The notes: generated by a model not told the origin, from the sequence alone. DNA of 64,000 nt from Alphaproteobacteria bacterium (GCA_030428565.1 JAUIDR010000001.1:1-64000); one strand, 5' to 3'. Positions 1-8,709 are shown, counted from the stretch's first letter. Program-made: numbers and translations.

Positions 1-96
1 CCTGAAGCTTGGCTTACATGGGTTCTCGAACGCATTCAGGACCATAAGACCAACCGCATTGAAGACCTCATGCCCTGGCGCTTCAACGCTGAATAA
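1..96 (+). CDS. IS66-family transposase (TnpC), C-terminal end only
   Basis: The first 31 codons read in frame 1 and stop at TAA 94-96. They end with the pattern [15 protein letters not shown], which matches the conserved C-terminus of IS66-family DDE transposases (a dhp-nri-elLPW pattern). The rest of the protein lies left of the window. Two nucleotides after the stop comes a 27-base sequence that looks like the element's right terminal repeat, which supports a real IS end rather than a chance match. Whether the complete element is active cannot be judged from this end alone. Confidence 0.85.
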   Translation, partial: PEAWLTWVLERIQDHKTNRIEDLMPWRFNAE

Positions 97-97
97 A

Positions 98-124
98 GCA
101 ACCGCAGTCAGACCGGACGCTTAC
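98..124 (+). repeat. Right terminal inverted repeat of the IS66-family element
   Basis: Read on the minus strand from 124, the sequence begins GTAAGCGTCCGGTC. IS66-family termini characteristically begin with GTAA, often GTAAGCG. It starts directly after the transposase stop codon and ends exactly where homology to a porin 3' end resumes at 125. The left terminal repeat is outside the window, so the match between the two ends was not checked. IS66 elements usually make an 8-base target duplication, which would be ATTGGTGC (125-132) here. Confidence 0.75.
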
Positions 125-190
125 ATTGGTGCCGACGGTAATTGGCCGCGCACGATCAACGCCACCGCCATGGTACGTGTCGAGTTTTAA
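125..190 (+). pseudogene. 3' fragment of a porin gene cut by the IS66 element
   Basis: From 125 to the stop at 188-190 the frame encodes 21 residues ending RTINATAMVRVEF. The intact porin at 564-1661 ends RTYNATASVRVEF, and a third copy ends RAINATVTVRVEF at 2122. A terminal phenylalanine is typical of outer-membrane beta-barrels. The reading frame meets the IS end at 124, so the element inserted about 21 codons before the porin stop. A 5' part of the same gene is expected left of the IS but is not visible. A rho-independent terminator follows at 245-280. Confidence 0.75.
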
Positions 191-563
191 GACAGGCAGG
201 CAAGCAAGCCGTTCGAATGCGGTTGGGGCTCGCGGCACTTTGGCAAAAGCCCTTTTGCACCCGGCAAAAGGGCTTTTTTTCCGCGTTCATCCCGCCGCAC
301 AGCACCGCAAACCACCTCCTTAGGTCGCCACCATCGCGAGCACAATTCTCAAGCACACTATTTTAACGGTTTAGCCTGGTGCTGCACGCTCCAATTCACA
401 GCGCAAATTGTGACATATGGGTCACACCGAATGCTTGATTTGCCCATAAATGCGTAATTTAACCACAATCACCCCAGCCCCCCCCCTAGACAAACCCACT
501 GCATCGCGCTTTATCAGGGTAATACAAATCAATTGCTCGTTAGAGCTTAAGGGCTTCAGACAA
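191..563. other. Intergenic region between the porin fragment and the intact porin
   Basis: It holds a strong terminator (245-280) serving the disrupted porin. The stretch from about 350 to 563 is the likely promoter and leader region of the intact porin and is AT-richer than its surroundings. The porin reading frame stays open back to 450, but residues encoded by 450-563 do not look like a signal peptide. No other gene is visible. Confidence 0.6.
245..280 (+). terminator. Rho-independent terminator after the disrupted porin
   Basis: AAAAGCCCTTTTGC (245-258) pairs perfectly with GCAAAAGGGCTTTT (264-277) around a 5-base loop, and the right arm runs into a T tract ending at 280. Confidence 0.88.
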
Positions 564-1661
564 ATGATCTCACAATATCGCAACGTCGCACTTGTCGCGG
601 CCACGACCACATTGCTCAACTTCGGGGCAGCGCAAGCTAACGACCTAACCGTCAGTGGTTACTTGGAATTTCTGGCCGATTACGGAAAGAACTACGATTC
701 ACACTATTCCGACACTGAATCGCAGGTCACAGAGCTCGATTTTTCAGTCGAGGGGCGCCTCAACCTGGACTATATGGCTTCGACGAAAGCCGGGTTGGAA
801 TACGGCATGCACATGGAGTTGGATGTCTATCAATCTGACGGTGAAGCTGAAACCGACCATATCTTTGAATCGATCCTTGATCGGACCTTCTACGCTTTTG
901 ACGATGTGAAATCAGGCGACGGCGTTTCGTTCAACGACGGTTATGTCTTCATCAACTCTGCGCTGGGCAACATAAAGCTAGGTGACACCGGCGTTGCGGG
1001 CCTTGCCAAAAACCAGCTCAACGTCCCGATTTTGCCCTTGGGCGCGCTAGCCTATGATGACTTTCTGCTGTTTAGACTTGAAAACCGCATCCTCGCGTTG
1101 CCGTTTCACAGTGAAAAAGAGACGCTGCTTTATTCCAACAGTTTCGCTGGGATCGACTTCGAGGCCTCCATTGATGACGATGGGTTTTGGGCAATCGGCA
1201 CAGGCTACAACGCCACCATGGGCGCCGTCGATGTTGAACTGGGTATGAGCGCAGCTGCCAATACAGTCCTTGGTTTTGACCTTGCCTATTTAGCGGGCTC
1301 TGTCGAGGCGTCGGTCGGCGGTTTGACCGCTGGCTTCAACGTCGCCTCTATGGACGTCGATAAACTCGCGACCAATGAATACGTCGCCGCTGGCATCAAC
1401 TACCAGATGGGAGCTTTGAACGTCGGCATCGGCGCGGAGACGCAAATCTTTAATGTTGCGCCGATCCCCAATCCGTTCGGTGAGGTTTTTGTATCAAACG
1501 TCTTTGCCGGTGCTGAATATGAACTCGCGGACGGTCTGACGCTCGGCGTCGGAATCGGCAGCCTAGACGGCGACAACTTCTTTAACGGCGACTATCGCGG
1601 ACTATCGGTCGTACGGCCACGCACTTATAACGCTACAGCAAGCGTGCGCGTTGAATTCTAG
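564..1661 (+). CDS. Outer-membrane porin
   Basis: The product is a 365-residue beta-barrel porin that would let small hydrophilic solutes cross the outer membrane. I chose ATG 564 because the residues after it form a clear signal peptide: MISQYRN, a hydrophobic stretch, and cleavage after GAAQA. The mature protein starts NDLTVSGYLEF, alternates hydrophobic and polar residues throughout, is rich in Gly/Asp/Asn, and ends in Phe (ATASVRVEF), as expected for BAM-inserted barrels. The length suits the gram-negative porin families of alphaproteobacteria (Porin_4-like). The frame is open back to 450, but that extension would bury the signal peptide. Two related gene remnants flank it, so it is the surviving member of a local porin array. 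The substrate cannot be inferred. Confidence 0.88.
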   Translation: MISQYRNVALVAATTTLLNFGAAQANDLTVSGYLEFLADYGKNYDSHYSDTESQVTELDFSVEGRLNLDYMASTKAGLEYGMHMELDVYQSDGEAETDHIFESILDRTFYAFDDVKSGDGVSFNDGYVFINSALGNIKLGDTGVAGLAKNQLNVPILPLGALAYDDFLLFRLENRILALPFHSEKETLLYSNSFAGIDFEASIDDDGFWAIGTGYNATMGAVDVELGMSAAANTVLGFDLAYLAGSVEASVGGLTAGFNVASMDVDKLATNEYVAAGINYQMGALNVGIGAETQIFNVAPIPNPFGEVFVSNVFAGAEYELADGLTLGVGIGSLDGDNFFNGDYRGLSVVRPRTYNATASVRVEF

Positions 1662-1760
1662 ATGGTTCTGGCGCTGCGGCGGCGAAGTGTCTTCAACTTG
1701 AATGCAGGGGCGGCAAGGCGCGGACCAGGTTCTGGCCTGCCAAGCGCCGCCAAGACTATT

Positions 1761-1791
1761 AGCCTCGAAGATCAAATCTTCGGGGCTTTTT
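1761..1791 (+). terminator. Rho-independent terminator after the porin
   Basis: AGCCTCGAAGAT (1761-1772) pairs with ATCTTCGGGGCT (1776-1787) around a 3-base loop with one T-G pair. It is followed by TTTTT. Confidence 0.85.
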
Positions 1792-1860
1792 GTCATTTGT
1801 AAGCTTTTATGATTTGTAAGCGGTGCTTGGTCTGAATCAGCCGCCAGCAGAAAACGAACC

Positions 1861-2122
1861 CACGATTGGCGCCATTGTCGGCCCCAGCCCCAGGCCGAAT
1901 CCAGCGCCAGGCCGAGCCCAGCGCCAGGCCGAGCCCCTGGAGTGAAGTATACGTGACCAACTTTTTTGCCGGCGCAGAATATGAGTTAGCGCATGGCCTG
2001 TTGATTGGTGTCGGCATTGGCAATTTGGACGGCGACAATCTCTACAATGGCGAATACCGCGGACCATCGACCGACCGCCACGCGCCATCAACGCAACCGT
2101 GACCGTTCGGGTGGAGTTCTAG
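1861..2122 (+). pseudogene. Decayed porin copy (C-terminal part only)
   Basis: Residues encoded from about 1938 onward (VTNFFAGAEYELAHG, then VGIGNLDGDNLYNGEYRG) closely match the last quarter of the intact porin (VSNVFAGAEYELADG, VGIGSLDGDNFFNGDYRG). Near 2080 the frame shifts by one base, and a second frame ends RAINATVTVRVEF with TAG at 2120-2122, again matching the porin terminus. Upstream, homology is lost into a 17-base tandem repeat (1887-1937), and no signal peptide or barrel N-terminus is present. This is a 5'-truncated, frameshifted paralogue that still has its own terminator at 2229-2270. Confidence 0.82.
1887..1937 (+). repeat. 17-base tandem repeat, three units, in the porin remnant
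   Basis: The units are 1887-1903, 1904-1920 and 1921-1937. The last two differ at only one base (GCGCCAGGCCGAGCCCA against the same ending in C); the first has a few changes. Seventeen is not a multiple of three, so each extra unit shifts the reading frame. It lies where the porin homology begins. Confidence 0.85.
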
Positions 2123-2228
2123 AGCCACCGCAATGGCACTCCTAGCGAGGAGCGCCTGCCAGAGTTTGGTCGGCGGCAATCGGCCCAGATCGAGGTGCCG
2201 CAAAGCAGAAATAGAGCTAAAAAGCAAC

Positions 2229-2270
2229 AAGACAGCCCCCAAGCGCATTGCTCAGGGGCTGTCTTTGTTT
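2229..2270 (+). terminator. Terminator after the porin remnant
   Basis: AAGACAGCCCC (2229-2239) pairs with GGGGCTGTCTT (2255-2265) across a 15-base loop, followed by a T-rich stretch. A retained terminator supports the view that a complete porin gene once ended at 2122. Confidence 0.78.
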
Positions 2271-2615
2271 GCCTAAGATGGATCGACACCTGCCCCCTAG
2301 TCTGGGCCTACCGAAGACCAGCGACCGTTCATGCGCAGGATGCGACCAAGCGGGCACCATTCCACCAACCAACCAACCAGCGGCGCACGCCTTGAGCAAA
2401 ACCCAAGCCATCGCTCAGGCCACCACCCTTGATCACACCGAGCAGCCTCGGTGGGAGTTTGCAAGCTGTGCATGCGACACGCCGTTATCGAGTGATGGAG
2501 GCCAACAACCGCTAGAGCGTCGGGCGTTGGCCTAGCAACCGCCCATCGGCTCTAGCTGACTGAGTTCTAACGCAAGTCCATGCTCACTCCAGTTGCCATT
2601 CTTTCGCGGCTTGCG
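2271..2615. other. Intergenic region between the porin remnant and putA
   Basis: No gene is recognised. There is a short run of CCAACCAACCAACCA-type repeats near 2363-2380. A 7-base-pair hairpin, CACCGAG/CTCGGTG (2436-2453), has no T tract on either side, so it is at best a weak terminator for putA. Short open frames here overlap each other without family resemblance. Confidence 0.5.
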
Positions 2616-5600
2616 CTAACCCGCCAACAGCGCTGCGTTGCCGCCCGCTGCGGTCGTATCCACACAGAGGTGACGCTCGTGGGCGACGTGAGCAATATCT
2701 GGCGCGCTGGTGATAAGCGGCAAAATCGCACCTTTTCGCTCGGCCAAGGCTTGGGCGTAAGTCTTGGCAGTCTGCTGGTCGCCCCACCAAATCGCGCCAC
2801 TGAAACCCTCAATCTGACCAAGCGCGCTTGCGTCCAGCGCATCGGGACAGGCCACGGCTTGGCCTCCTAAGGCCTCGACGGCATCCACCTGCCTGCGCGC
2901 GGCCTCGCTGCCCGGCCCCAGACATAGCAAGGGCGGGCGCTGCAACAAACGCAGCGTATTAGCCTCGCCGGTTGGCCCTGGCATCTCTTGGACCTTCAAC
3001 ACTTGCTCCAGGCCAATCCTGGCCGTCAACTGGGCCTGCAGCTCGCCAAGATCCGCTGCGTTGCCGGTGGGCGCCATGTCAACGCTAACCGTGGTGTCGG
3101 GCGCTGCAAAGCGGTTCAAGTACAAAGGCCCACCGGCCTTGGGACCGGTGCCCGACAGCCCCTCGCCGCCGAAGGGCTGGCTGCCGACCACCGCGCCAAT
3201 TTGGTTACGATTGACATAAACGTTACCAGCATGGATGCCGTCGGCCACCTCTTGCACGCGGCTATCAATGCGCGTGTGCAGACCGAAAGTCAGGCCGTAA
3301 CCTTTGGCATTCACCGCTTGCATGACCGCATCAAGCTCGTCGGCCTCAAATGTCGTCACGTGCAGGACAGGCCCGAATATCTCGCGCTCCAGATCGCCGA
3401 TCCCCGTTACCTTGATCAGGACCGGCGCAACATAGCTGCCCTGGTTCGGTGTCTGGAGTTCGTGTAGCACCCGGCCTTCAGCGCGCGCCGCCTCGACATA
3501 GGCGGCGATTTCCCGCTGGGCCTCGCCATCAATCACCGGGCCGACATCGCAGGACAAATCCCAGGGATCGGCGAGCGAAAGCTGATCCATACCGCCCTTG
3601 ATCATCTCGACCATGCTATGCGCAACGTCTTTTTGCACATAGAGGCAGCGCAAGGCCGAGCAGCGCTGGCCCGCTGACTGAAATGCCGACGCCAAAATAT
3701 CACGCAGAGCCTGTTCAGGCAGCGCAGTTGAATCGACGATCATGGCGTTGAGGCCCCCGGTCTCGGCGATCAAGGGTGCGTCCGGCGCCATGTGTTGAGG
3801 CATGGCTTTGCGGATTACCAACGCCGTATCGGTGGAGCCCGTAAAGACCACGCCTGAAATGCGCGGATCGGAGGTCAAGGCCGCGCCTACGCGACGACCG
3901 GGCCCAGGCAAGAGCTGAAGGGCGGTACGCGGCACGCCCGCCTCGTGCAACAGACGCACACCAATACTTGCGATCAAGGGGGTTTGCTCGGCAGGCTTGG
4001 CCAACACGGCGTTGCCGCACGCCAGAGCCGCCGCGATCTGACCGGTGAAAATCGCGAGCGGGAAGTTCCAAGGCGAAATGGCGGTAAAGACGCCACGCGG
4101 CGCCGGGTCTTGTTCTTCGGCTTGGTTTGCGTAATAGCGTAGAAAATCGACCGCCTCGCGCAATTCGCCCACCGCATCCAAAGCAGATTTACCCGCCTCT
4201 TTGGCCAAGGTCGCGAAAATCAGCCCAAAGTTAGCTTCATAGAGATCCGCCGCACGCCGTAAAACAGCGGCCCGTTCACCGACTGGGACGCTCCAAGGCT
4301 GGGCATCGGCAATGGCTTGATCGACGCACGCCGAGCTGGCGGCTGTGACATAGCCGATGACCTCACCGCTCGCAGGATTGCGCACCGGTTCTGGAGCCGC
4401 CAAATCCGAGACAGCGCGCGCAGTCAATGGCTCACCATCAATCAGCGCAACGTCGCGAGCGGCCTCGATCTCCGCCAAGGTCTCAACATCACTCAAGTCA
4501 AAGCCCTTGGCATTCACGCGCCCCTGGCCAAAGATGTCCGCAGGCGCCAACAAGCTGGCCGGGGCTGCCGCGCTCTCCAGTTCAACGAAAGGATCGGCGG
4601 CGATAGTCTCAGGACTAACGCTCTCGTCGACTATTTGGTGAACGAAGGAAGAGTTCGCCCCGTTCTCCAGCAAGCGCCGCACCAAATAGGCCAGCAAATC
4701 GCGGTGTGCGCCAACCGGTGCGTAAATCCGGCAGCGCCCGCCGCTGTCTTGCAATACCAGGTCATGCAAGCGCTCACCCATGCCATGCAGGCGTTGGAAC
4801 TCATAGGCTTGCCCCTCGGCCATCTCCAAAATGGCAGCGACGCTATGCGCGTTGTGGGTCGCAAATTGCGGGTAGATGCGGTCTGCATAGCCCAACAGCT
4901 TCTTAGCGTTTGCGATATAGCTAACGTCGGTCGCGGTCTTGCTGGTCAACAGCGCAAAATCCTGCAGGCCTTCGACCTGGGCCAGTTTCATTTCGGTGTC
5001 CCAGTAGGCCCCTTTGACCAACCGCACCATAATACGGCGATCCAAGCGCTGAGCCAGCTCATAGAGCCAATCGATCGTCAGACCAGCGCGCTTGCCATAA
5101 GCCTGCACCACCACGCCGAAGCCATCCCAGCCTGCCAACTCTGGCGAGGACAGAACAGCCTCAATGACCTGCAGCGACAGCACCAACCGCGCTTGTTCTT
5201 CGGCGTCGATGTTAAAACCCATTCCTGCGGCCTTGGCCTGCTTGGCCAGCTCCAGCACCACCGGCACCAATTCGGCCAAAACACGTTTTTCTTGCATCAC
5301 CTCATAGCGCGGGTGCAGGGCGGATAGTTTGATTGAGATGCCGGGGTTCGCCTCGACCGAGCCCTTGGTGCAAGCCTTGGCGATCCGTGCGATTGCGGCG
5401 CTGTAGGCCTGGCGGTAGCGCTCGGCATCCTCTGCGGTGCGCGCCGCCTCGCCCAACATATCGTAGGAATAGGTATAGCCGCGCTCTTCTTGTGATTTTG
5501 CCCGATCCAGCGCCTTATCAATGGTCTCACCAAGCACAAACTGGCGGCCCATTTCGCGCATGGCCTGGCCAACCGCAACGCGGATGACTGGCTCACCCAA

Positions 5601-6044
5601 GCGCTTGATGGCTCCACGCAACACGCCCGCCATACCGGGCTTTTCGTCATCTAGTACGCGGCCTGTCAACATCAGCGCCCAGGTCGAGGCATTGACGAGC
5701 GACGAGGAAGCCTCCCCCAAATGCTTGCCCCAGTTCGAGGGTGCGATTTTGTCTTCGATCAGGGCGTCCATGGTCTCAGCGTCGGGCACTCGCAACATGG
5801 CCTCGGCCAGACACATGAGCGCCACCCCTTCGCGCGTCGAAAGGCCGTACTCTGACAGAAAGTGTTCCATCAAGCTGGGCTGCGAGCCACCACGAATGCG
5901 GCGAACCAGATCCGCGGCGCGCGCGGTCATGGCCGCGCGACTGGCCTCTGAAACATCGGCTTCTTGCACCAAGTGACGTAACAAGCTGGCCTCATTGGCG
6001 AACTTGGCTTCACGGGTAAAACGCTGCAAAGTCTGGCTGCCCAT
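2616..6044 (-). CDS. putA: Bifunctional proline dehydrogenase / P5C dehydrogenase PutA
   Basis: It oxidises proline to pyrroline-5-carboxylate with FAD, then to glutamate with NAD+, passing electrons to the quinone pool. Of its 1142 residues, about 50-480 form the PRODH barrel: RLVKGAYWD (341-349), PQFATHNAHS and YAPVGAHRDL, with the substrate-binding Arg pair at about 456-457 (LVRRLLENGAN). Residues about 530-1020 are the aldehyde dehydrogenase: GVVFTGSTDTA, general-base Glu761 (LIAETGG) and nucleophile Cys795 (AGQRCSAL). A C-terminal segment (about 1050-1142) is the accessory domain found in long PutAs. The N-terminus lacks the ribbon-helix-helix repressor domain of E. coli PutA, so a separate regulator is expected, and the divergent Lrp-type gene fits. 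Transcription starts from the 6045-6183 gap. Confidence 0.97.
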   Translation of the reverse strand: MGSQTLQRFTREAKFANEASLLRHLVQEADVSEASRAAMTARAADLVRRIRGGSQPSLMEHFLSEYGLSTREGVALMCLAEAMLRVPDAETMDALIEDKIAPSNWGKHLGEASSSLVNASTWALMLTGRVLDDEKPGMAGVLRGAIKRLGEPVIRVAVGQAMREMGRQFVLGETIDKALDRAKSQEERGYTYSYDMLGEAARTAEDAERYRQAYSAAIARIAKACTKGSVEANPGISIKLSALHPRYEVMQEKRVLAELVPVVLELAKQAKAAGMGFNIDAEEQARLVLSLQVIEAVLSSPELAGWDGFGVVVQAYGKRAGLTIDWLYELAQRLDRRIMVRLVKGAYWDTEMKLAQVEGLQDFALLTSKTATDVSYIANAKKLLGYADRIYPQFATHNAHSVAAILEMAEGQAYEFQRLHGMGERLHDLVLQDSGGRCRIYAPVGAHRDLLAYLVRRLLENGANSSFVHQIVDESVSPETIAADPFVELESAAAPASLLAPADIFGQGRVNAKGFDLSDVETLAEIEAARDVALIDGEPLTARAVSDLAAPEPVRNPASGEVIGYVTAASSACVDQAIADAQPWSVPVGERAAVLRRAADLYEANFGLIFATLAKEAGKSALDAVGELREAVDFLRYYANQAEEQDPAPRGVFTAISPWNFPLAIFTGQIAAALACGNAVLAKPAEQTPLIASIGVRLLHEAGVPRTALQLLPGPGRRVGAALTSDPRISGVVFTGSTDTALVIRKAMPQHMAPDAPLIAETGGLNAMIVDSTALPEQALRDILASAFQSAGQRCSALRCLYVQKDVAHSMVEMIKGGMDQLSLADPWDLSCDVGPVIDGEAQREIAAYVEAARAEGRVLHELQTPNQGSYVAPVLIKVTGIGDLEREIFGPVLHVTTFEADELDAVMQAVNAKGYGLTFGLHTRIDSRVQEVADGIHAGNVYVNRNQIGAVVGSQPFGGEGLSGTGPKAGGPLYLNRFAAPDTTVSVDMAPTGNAADLGELQAQLTARIGLEQVLKVQEMPGPTGEANTLRLLQRPPLLCLGPGSEAARRQVDAVEALGGQAVACPDALDASALGQIEGFSGAIWWGDQQTAKTYAQALAERKGAILPLITSAPDIAHVAHERHLCVDTTAAGGNAALLAG

Positions 6045-6183
6045 CGCTGCTTCCTCCGACTAGTGTACATTTTAATACGCAAATTTGGTAATGCGGCCAG
6101 CTTAGCGCAAAACTTCTAGTCAGTTCGTCTATAATATGCGCATTTGATAGGCGATTACGCCAAATTTCTCTGAGAATTTAGCC
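6045..6183. promoter_or_regulatory. Divergent putA/putR promoter region
   Basis: This 139-base, AT-rich gap separates putA and putR start codons. A TATAAT at 6130-6135 is a plausible -10 box for putR, with a poor -35. The sequence ACGC(C)AAATTT occurs at 6077-6086 and 6157-6167, and AAATTtctctgagAATTT lies at 6162-6179. AT-rich imperfect dyads like these are typical Lrp/AsnC binding sites, so PutR probably acts here on both genes. The site assignment is inference. Confidence 0.5.
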
Positions 6184-6651
6184 ATGCCTTTAGAGCTTGA
6201 TGACACCGATCGCCGCATTCTAAATGAACTGATCGCCAACGCACGCATCCCGATATCCGAATTGGCGCGTCGGGTAAGCCTGTCCAAAACACCGGTGGCA
6301 GCACGCATTCGTCAAATGGAAGAAGCGGGGCTGATCACCGGATATCGCGCCCTGCTCTCCCCTATCAAGCTAGGCATGTCGCATGTGACCTACGTCGAAG
6401 TACGCTTGGACGATACGCGCGAAAAAGCGCTGCGGGCCTTCAACGAAGCCGTGCGCGCGGTGCCCGAAGTTGAGGAATGCTATATGATCGCGGGCGGCTT
6501 TGACTATCTCATCAAGATCCGCTCGCGCGATATCTTCGAATATCGGCGCATTATGGGAGAGGTCATTTCTGCCCTGCCCCACGTCAACGCCACATCCTCC
6601 TACGTCGCCATGGAGGCCATTGTTGAAAACGCCCAGGTAAGCCTGGGCTAG
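6184..6651 (+). CDS. putR: Lrp/AsnC-family regulator, probable proline-responsive PutR
   Basis: The 155-residue protein has the two-part Lrp layout. An N-terminal winged HTH starts LDDTDRRILNELIANARI and has the recognition part SLSKTPVAARIRQMEEAGLI. A C-terminal RAM ligand-binding domain follows (about 65-150), with VPEVEECYMIAGGFDYLI matching the conserved VxxcyxvtGxyDyll motif. It is divergently transcribed from putA. In alphaproteobacteria whose PutA lacks a DNA-binding domain, an Lrp-type PutR next to putA activates it in response to proline. That role is inferred from position; the family call is firm. Confidence 0.92.
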   Translation: MPLELDDTDRRILNELIANARIPISELARRVSLSKTPVAARIRQMEEAGLITGYRALLSPIKLGMSHVTYVEVRLDDTREKALRAFNEAVRAVPEVEECYMIAGGFDYLIKIRSRDIFEYRRIMGEVISALPHVNATSSYVAMEAIVENAQVSLG

Positions 6652-6702
6652 TAAAGCAGCAGCGCTCCAAGCATCCTCCCATGCTTGCCCCTAGTTTGAG
6701 CC

Positions 6703-6738
6703 AGAGTCTGGACTAGAGTCTGGACAAATGTCTGGGCT
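6703..6738 (+). repeat. 12-base tandem repeat before psuK
   Basis: AGAGTCTGGACT (6703-6714) is followed by AGAGTCTGGACA (6715-6726) and a more diverged AATGTCTGGGCT (6727-6738). The upstream in-frame ATG of the psuK frame at 6728 is created inside the third unit, one reason to prefer the ATG at 6806. Confidence 0.75.
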
Positions 6739-6805
6739 TGAACACGAGCTTGCGAGCGGGCATGTTGGCGCGGTTATCGTCCCGCCTCCAAATCCCGCGC
6801 CTTTC

Positions 6806-7753
6806 ATGCCCAGCACCGACAGCCCAGAAATATTCGTCATTGGCGGGGCCAATATGGACCTGAGTGGCCAGGCCAGCGCAGCTTTTCAGATGCAAGAGTC
6901 AAACCTGGGTCAGGTGGCCGCGCACCCCGGCGGTGTCGGGCGCAATATCGCCGAAGCCCTAGCACGTCTGGGGCGCAAAGTGGGGTTGCTCAGCGTCCTG
7001 GGGCATGACGGCTTTGCCGCTGATATTCTGCGCCAAACCCGCGACGCAGGCGTTGATATGAGCGCTTGTTTGCTCCTGAGCGATCAGACCACCTGCACCT
7101 ATCTATCGCTGTTGGATCACCTGGGGGAAATGATCGGCGCCATCAACGATATGGCGGCCATGGATGCCCTGGACAGTGAACAGCTTGGCCTTCGCTTTTC
7201 CCACCTTGATCGCGCCGACGCCTGGGTAATTGACGCCAATCTTTCGACCGATGCGCTGGCCTATTTACTGGCCCATGCTGGCGGTCGCCCGATCTTCGCT
7301 GAGCCGGTCAGCGCCATCAAAGCCCAGCGCCTGGCCCCTTATCTTGATCGCTTTTATCTCATGAAGCCCAACTTGGCAGAAGCGCGGGTCTTGGCAGCGC
7401 TGCCCGAGACCGCTGATGTGGAAACGGTGATAAAGCGACTGCATGACAAAGGTCTGCCGCGCCTCGTGCTGAGCCAAGGCCGCGAGGGTCTGATAGCCAG
7501 CGAGGCCGGCAGCGCGCCGTACCACCTGCCCGCGCCCAAGGTCAGCGTTGCCTCCGTCACCGGCGCAGGCGATACGCTTATGGCGGGTCTGGTTGACGGC
7601 TTGTTAGCGGGGCTCCCCTTGCCTGAGGCCCTGAATTGGGCGCGCGCCGCCGCCAGCCTCTCCCTACAATCTGCCCGCGCGGTCTGCCCTAATCTCTCGA
7701 CTAGCCGGGTTCGCCAACAACTGGAAGCTCAACGCATGGAACTGCCATCATGA
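6806..7753 (+). CDS. psuK: PfkB-family sugar kinase, probable pseudouridine kinase
   Basis: It would phosphorylate pseudouridine to pseudouridine 5'-phosphate for the glycosidase encoded next. With ATG 6806 the product has 315 residues and begins MPSTDSPEIFVIGGANMDLSG, the usual PfkB beta-strand start. GGVGRNIAEALARLG is the first PfkB signature, and TGAGDTLMAGLVDGLL carries the anion-hole and catalytic-base Asp of the second. The frame is open upstream to 6728, but that ATG lies in a tandem repeat and neither start has a strong ribosome-binding site. The stop overlaps the psuG start (ATGATG), showing coupled translation. The substrate is assigned from this coupling; PfkB sequence alone would not decide it. 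Confidence 0.88.
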   Translation: MPSTDSPEIFVIGGANMDLSGQASAAFQMQESNLGQVAAHPGGVGRNIAEALARLGRKVGLLSVLGHDGFAADILRQTRDAGVDMSACLLLSDQTTCTYLSLLDHLGEMIGAINDMAAMDALDSEQLGLRFSHLDRADAWVIDANLSTDALAYLLAHAGGRPIFAEPVSAIKAQRLAPYLDRFYLMKPNLAEARVLAALPETADVETVIKRLHDKGLPRLVLSQGREGLIASEAGSAPYHLPAPKVSVASVTGAGDTLMAGLVDGLLAGLPLPEALNWARAAASLSLQSARAVCPNLSTSRVRQQLEAQRMELPS

Positions 7754-8688
7754 TGCCTGCCTCCCCTCACCCCATGATTGCTATGCCTGCGGCGCTGCGC
7801 GAAGCCCTCGCCGATGGCGCTCCCGTCGTGGCCCTGGAATCGACCATCATTTCACACGGCATGCCCTACCCTCAAAATGTCGAGACCGCGCTGTCAGTCG
7901 AAGCTTTGATCCGCGATCAGGGCGCTATTCCGGCGACCGTCGCGGTCATGGGAGGACGCCCAACCGTCGGTCTGTCCAGCGCCGAAATCCAACATTTGGG
8001 ACAGAAGGGACGAGGTGTCATCAAGGTCAGCCGACGCGACCTACCGCGCTGTATGGCTGGGGGGCTCGACGGCGCTACGACCGTTGCTTCAACCATGATC
8101 TTGGCAGCTCGCGCGGGTGTTGCGGTCTTTGCAACCGGTGGCATCGGCGGCGTCCATCGCGGCGCGGAAGATAGCTTTGATGTCTCCGCCGACCTGGAAG
8201 AGTTGGGACAGACCAATGTCGCGGTGGTCTGTGCCGGTGCCAAGGCCATTTTGGACCTGCCCAAAACCTTGGAAGTCTTGGAGACCAAAGGCGTGCCCGT
8301 GCTCGGCTATCAGACCGACGAGTTGCCCGGCTTTTATACGCGCACGACCGGTCTGCCGGTGGACCAGCGCCTTGATAGCCCCGAGGCCATCGCCGCCCAG
8401 ATGCGGGCGAAGTGGGACTTCGGCTTGCAGGGTGGCCTGCTGATCGCCAACCCCGTGCCCCAAGCCCACGCCATGCCCGCCGACGCCATTGATGCAGCGA
8501 TCGAACAGGCGCTAAAAGAAATGGACGCCCAAGGCGTTGGCGGCAAGCTGGCGACCCCCTTCTTGCTGGCGCGGGTCGCAGAGCTGACCGGCGGCGATAG
8601 CTTGGCCACCAATATCAAACTGGTTGAAAACAATGCGCGCCTGGCGGCGGCAATTGCGATCGCCTATAACAAGAGCGCAGAGCGCTAG
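7750..8688 (+). CDS. psuG: Pseudouridine-5'-phosphate glycosidase
   Basis: It cleaves the C-C glycosidic bond of pseudouridine 5'-phosphate to uracil and ribose 5-phosphate, the second step in salvage of RNA-derived pseudouridine. The 312-residue length is normal. The family signature VALESTIISHGMPYPQN is present (28-44). The active-site residues known from E. coli PsuG appear one position earlier here: Glu30, Lys92 (GVIKVSRRDLP), Asp148 and the Schiff-base Lys165 (CAGAKAILD). FATGGIGGVHRG is also conserved. It overlaps psuK by four bases. A flavin monooxygenase gene follows 21 bases downstream and may be in the same operon. Confidence 0.96.
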   Translation: MMPASPHPMIAMPAALREALADGAPVVALESTIISHGMPYPQNVETALSVEALIRDQGAIPATVAVMGGRPTVGLSSAEIQHLGQKGRGVIKVSRRDLPRCMAGGLDGATTVASTMILAARAGVAVFATGGIGGVHRGAEDSFDVSADLEELGQTNVAVVCAGAKAILDLPKTLEVLETKGVPVLGYQTDELPGFYTRTTGLPVDQRLDSPEAIAAQMRAKWDFGLQGGLLIANPVPQAHAMPADAIDAAIEQALKEMDAQGVGGKLATPFLLARVAELTGGDSLATNIKLVENNARLAAAIAIAYNKSAER

Positions 8689-8709
8689 CCCTCAATAACG
8701 GAACCAAAC

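Noticed and set aside
4317-5327. A 336-codon open frame on the plus strand inside putA
   Set aside because: It is exactly antisense to the PRODH domain of putA, has no family motifs, and arises from the codon bias of a GC-rich gene.
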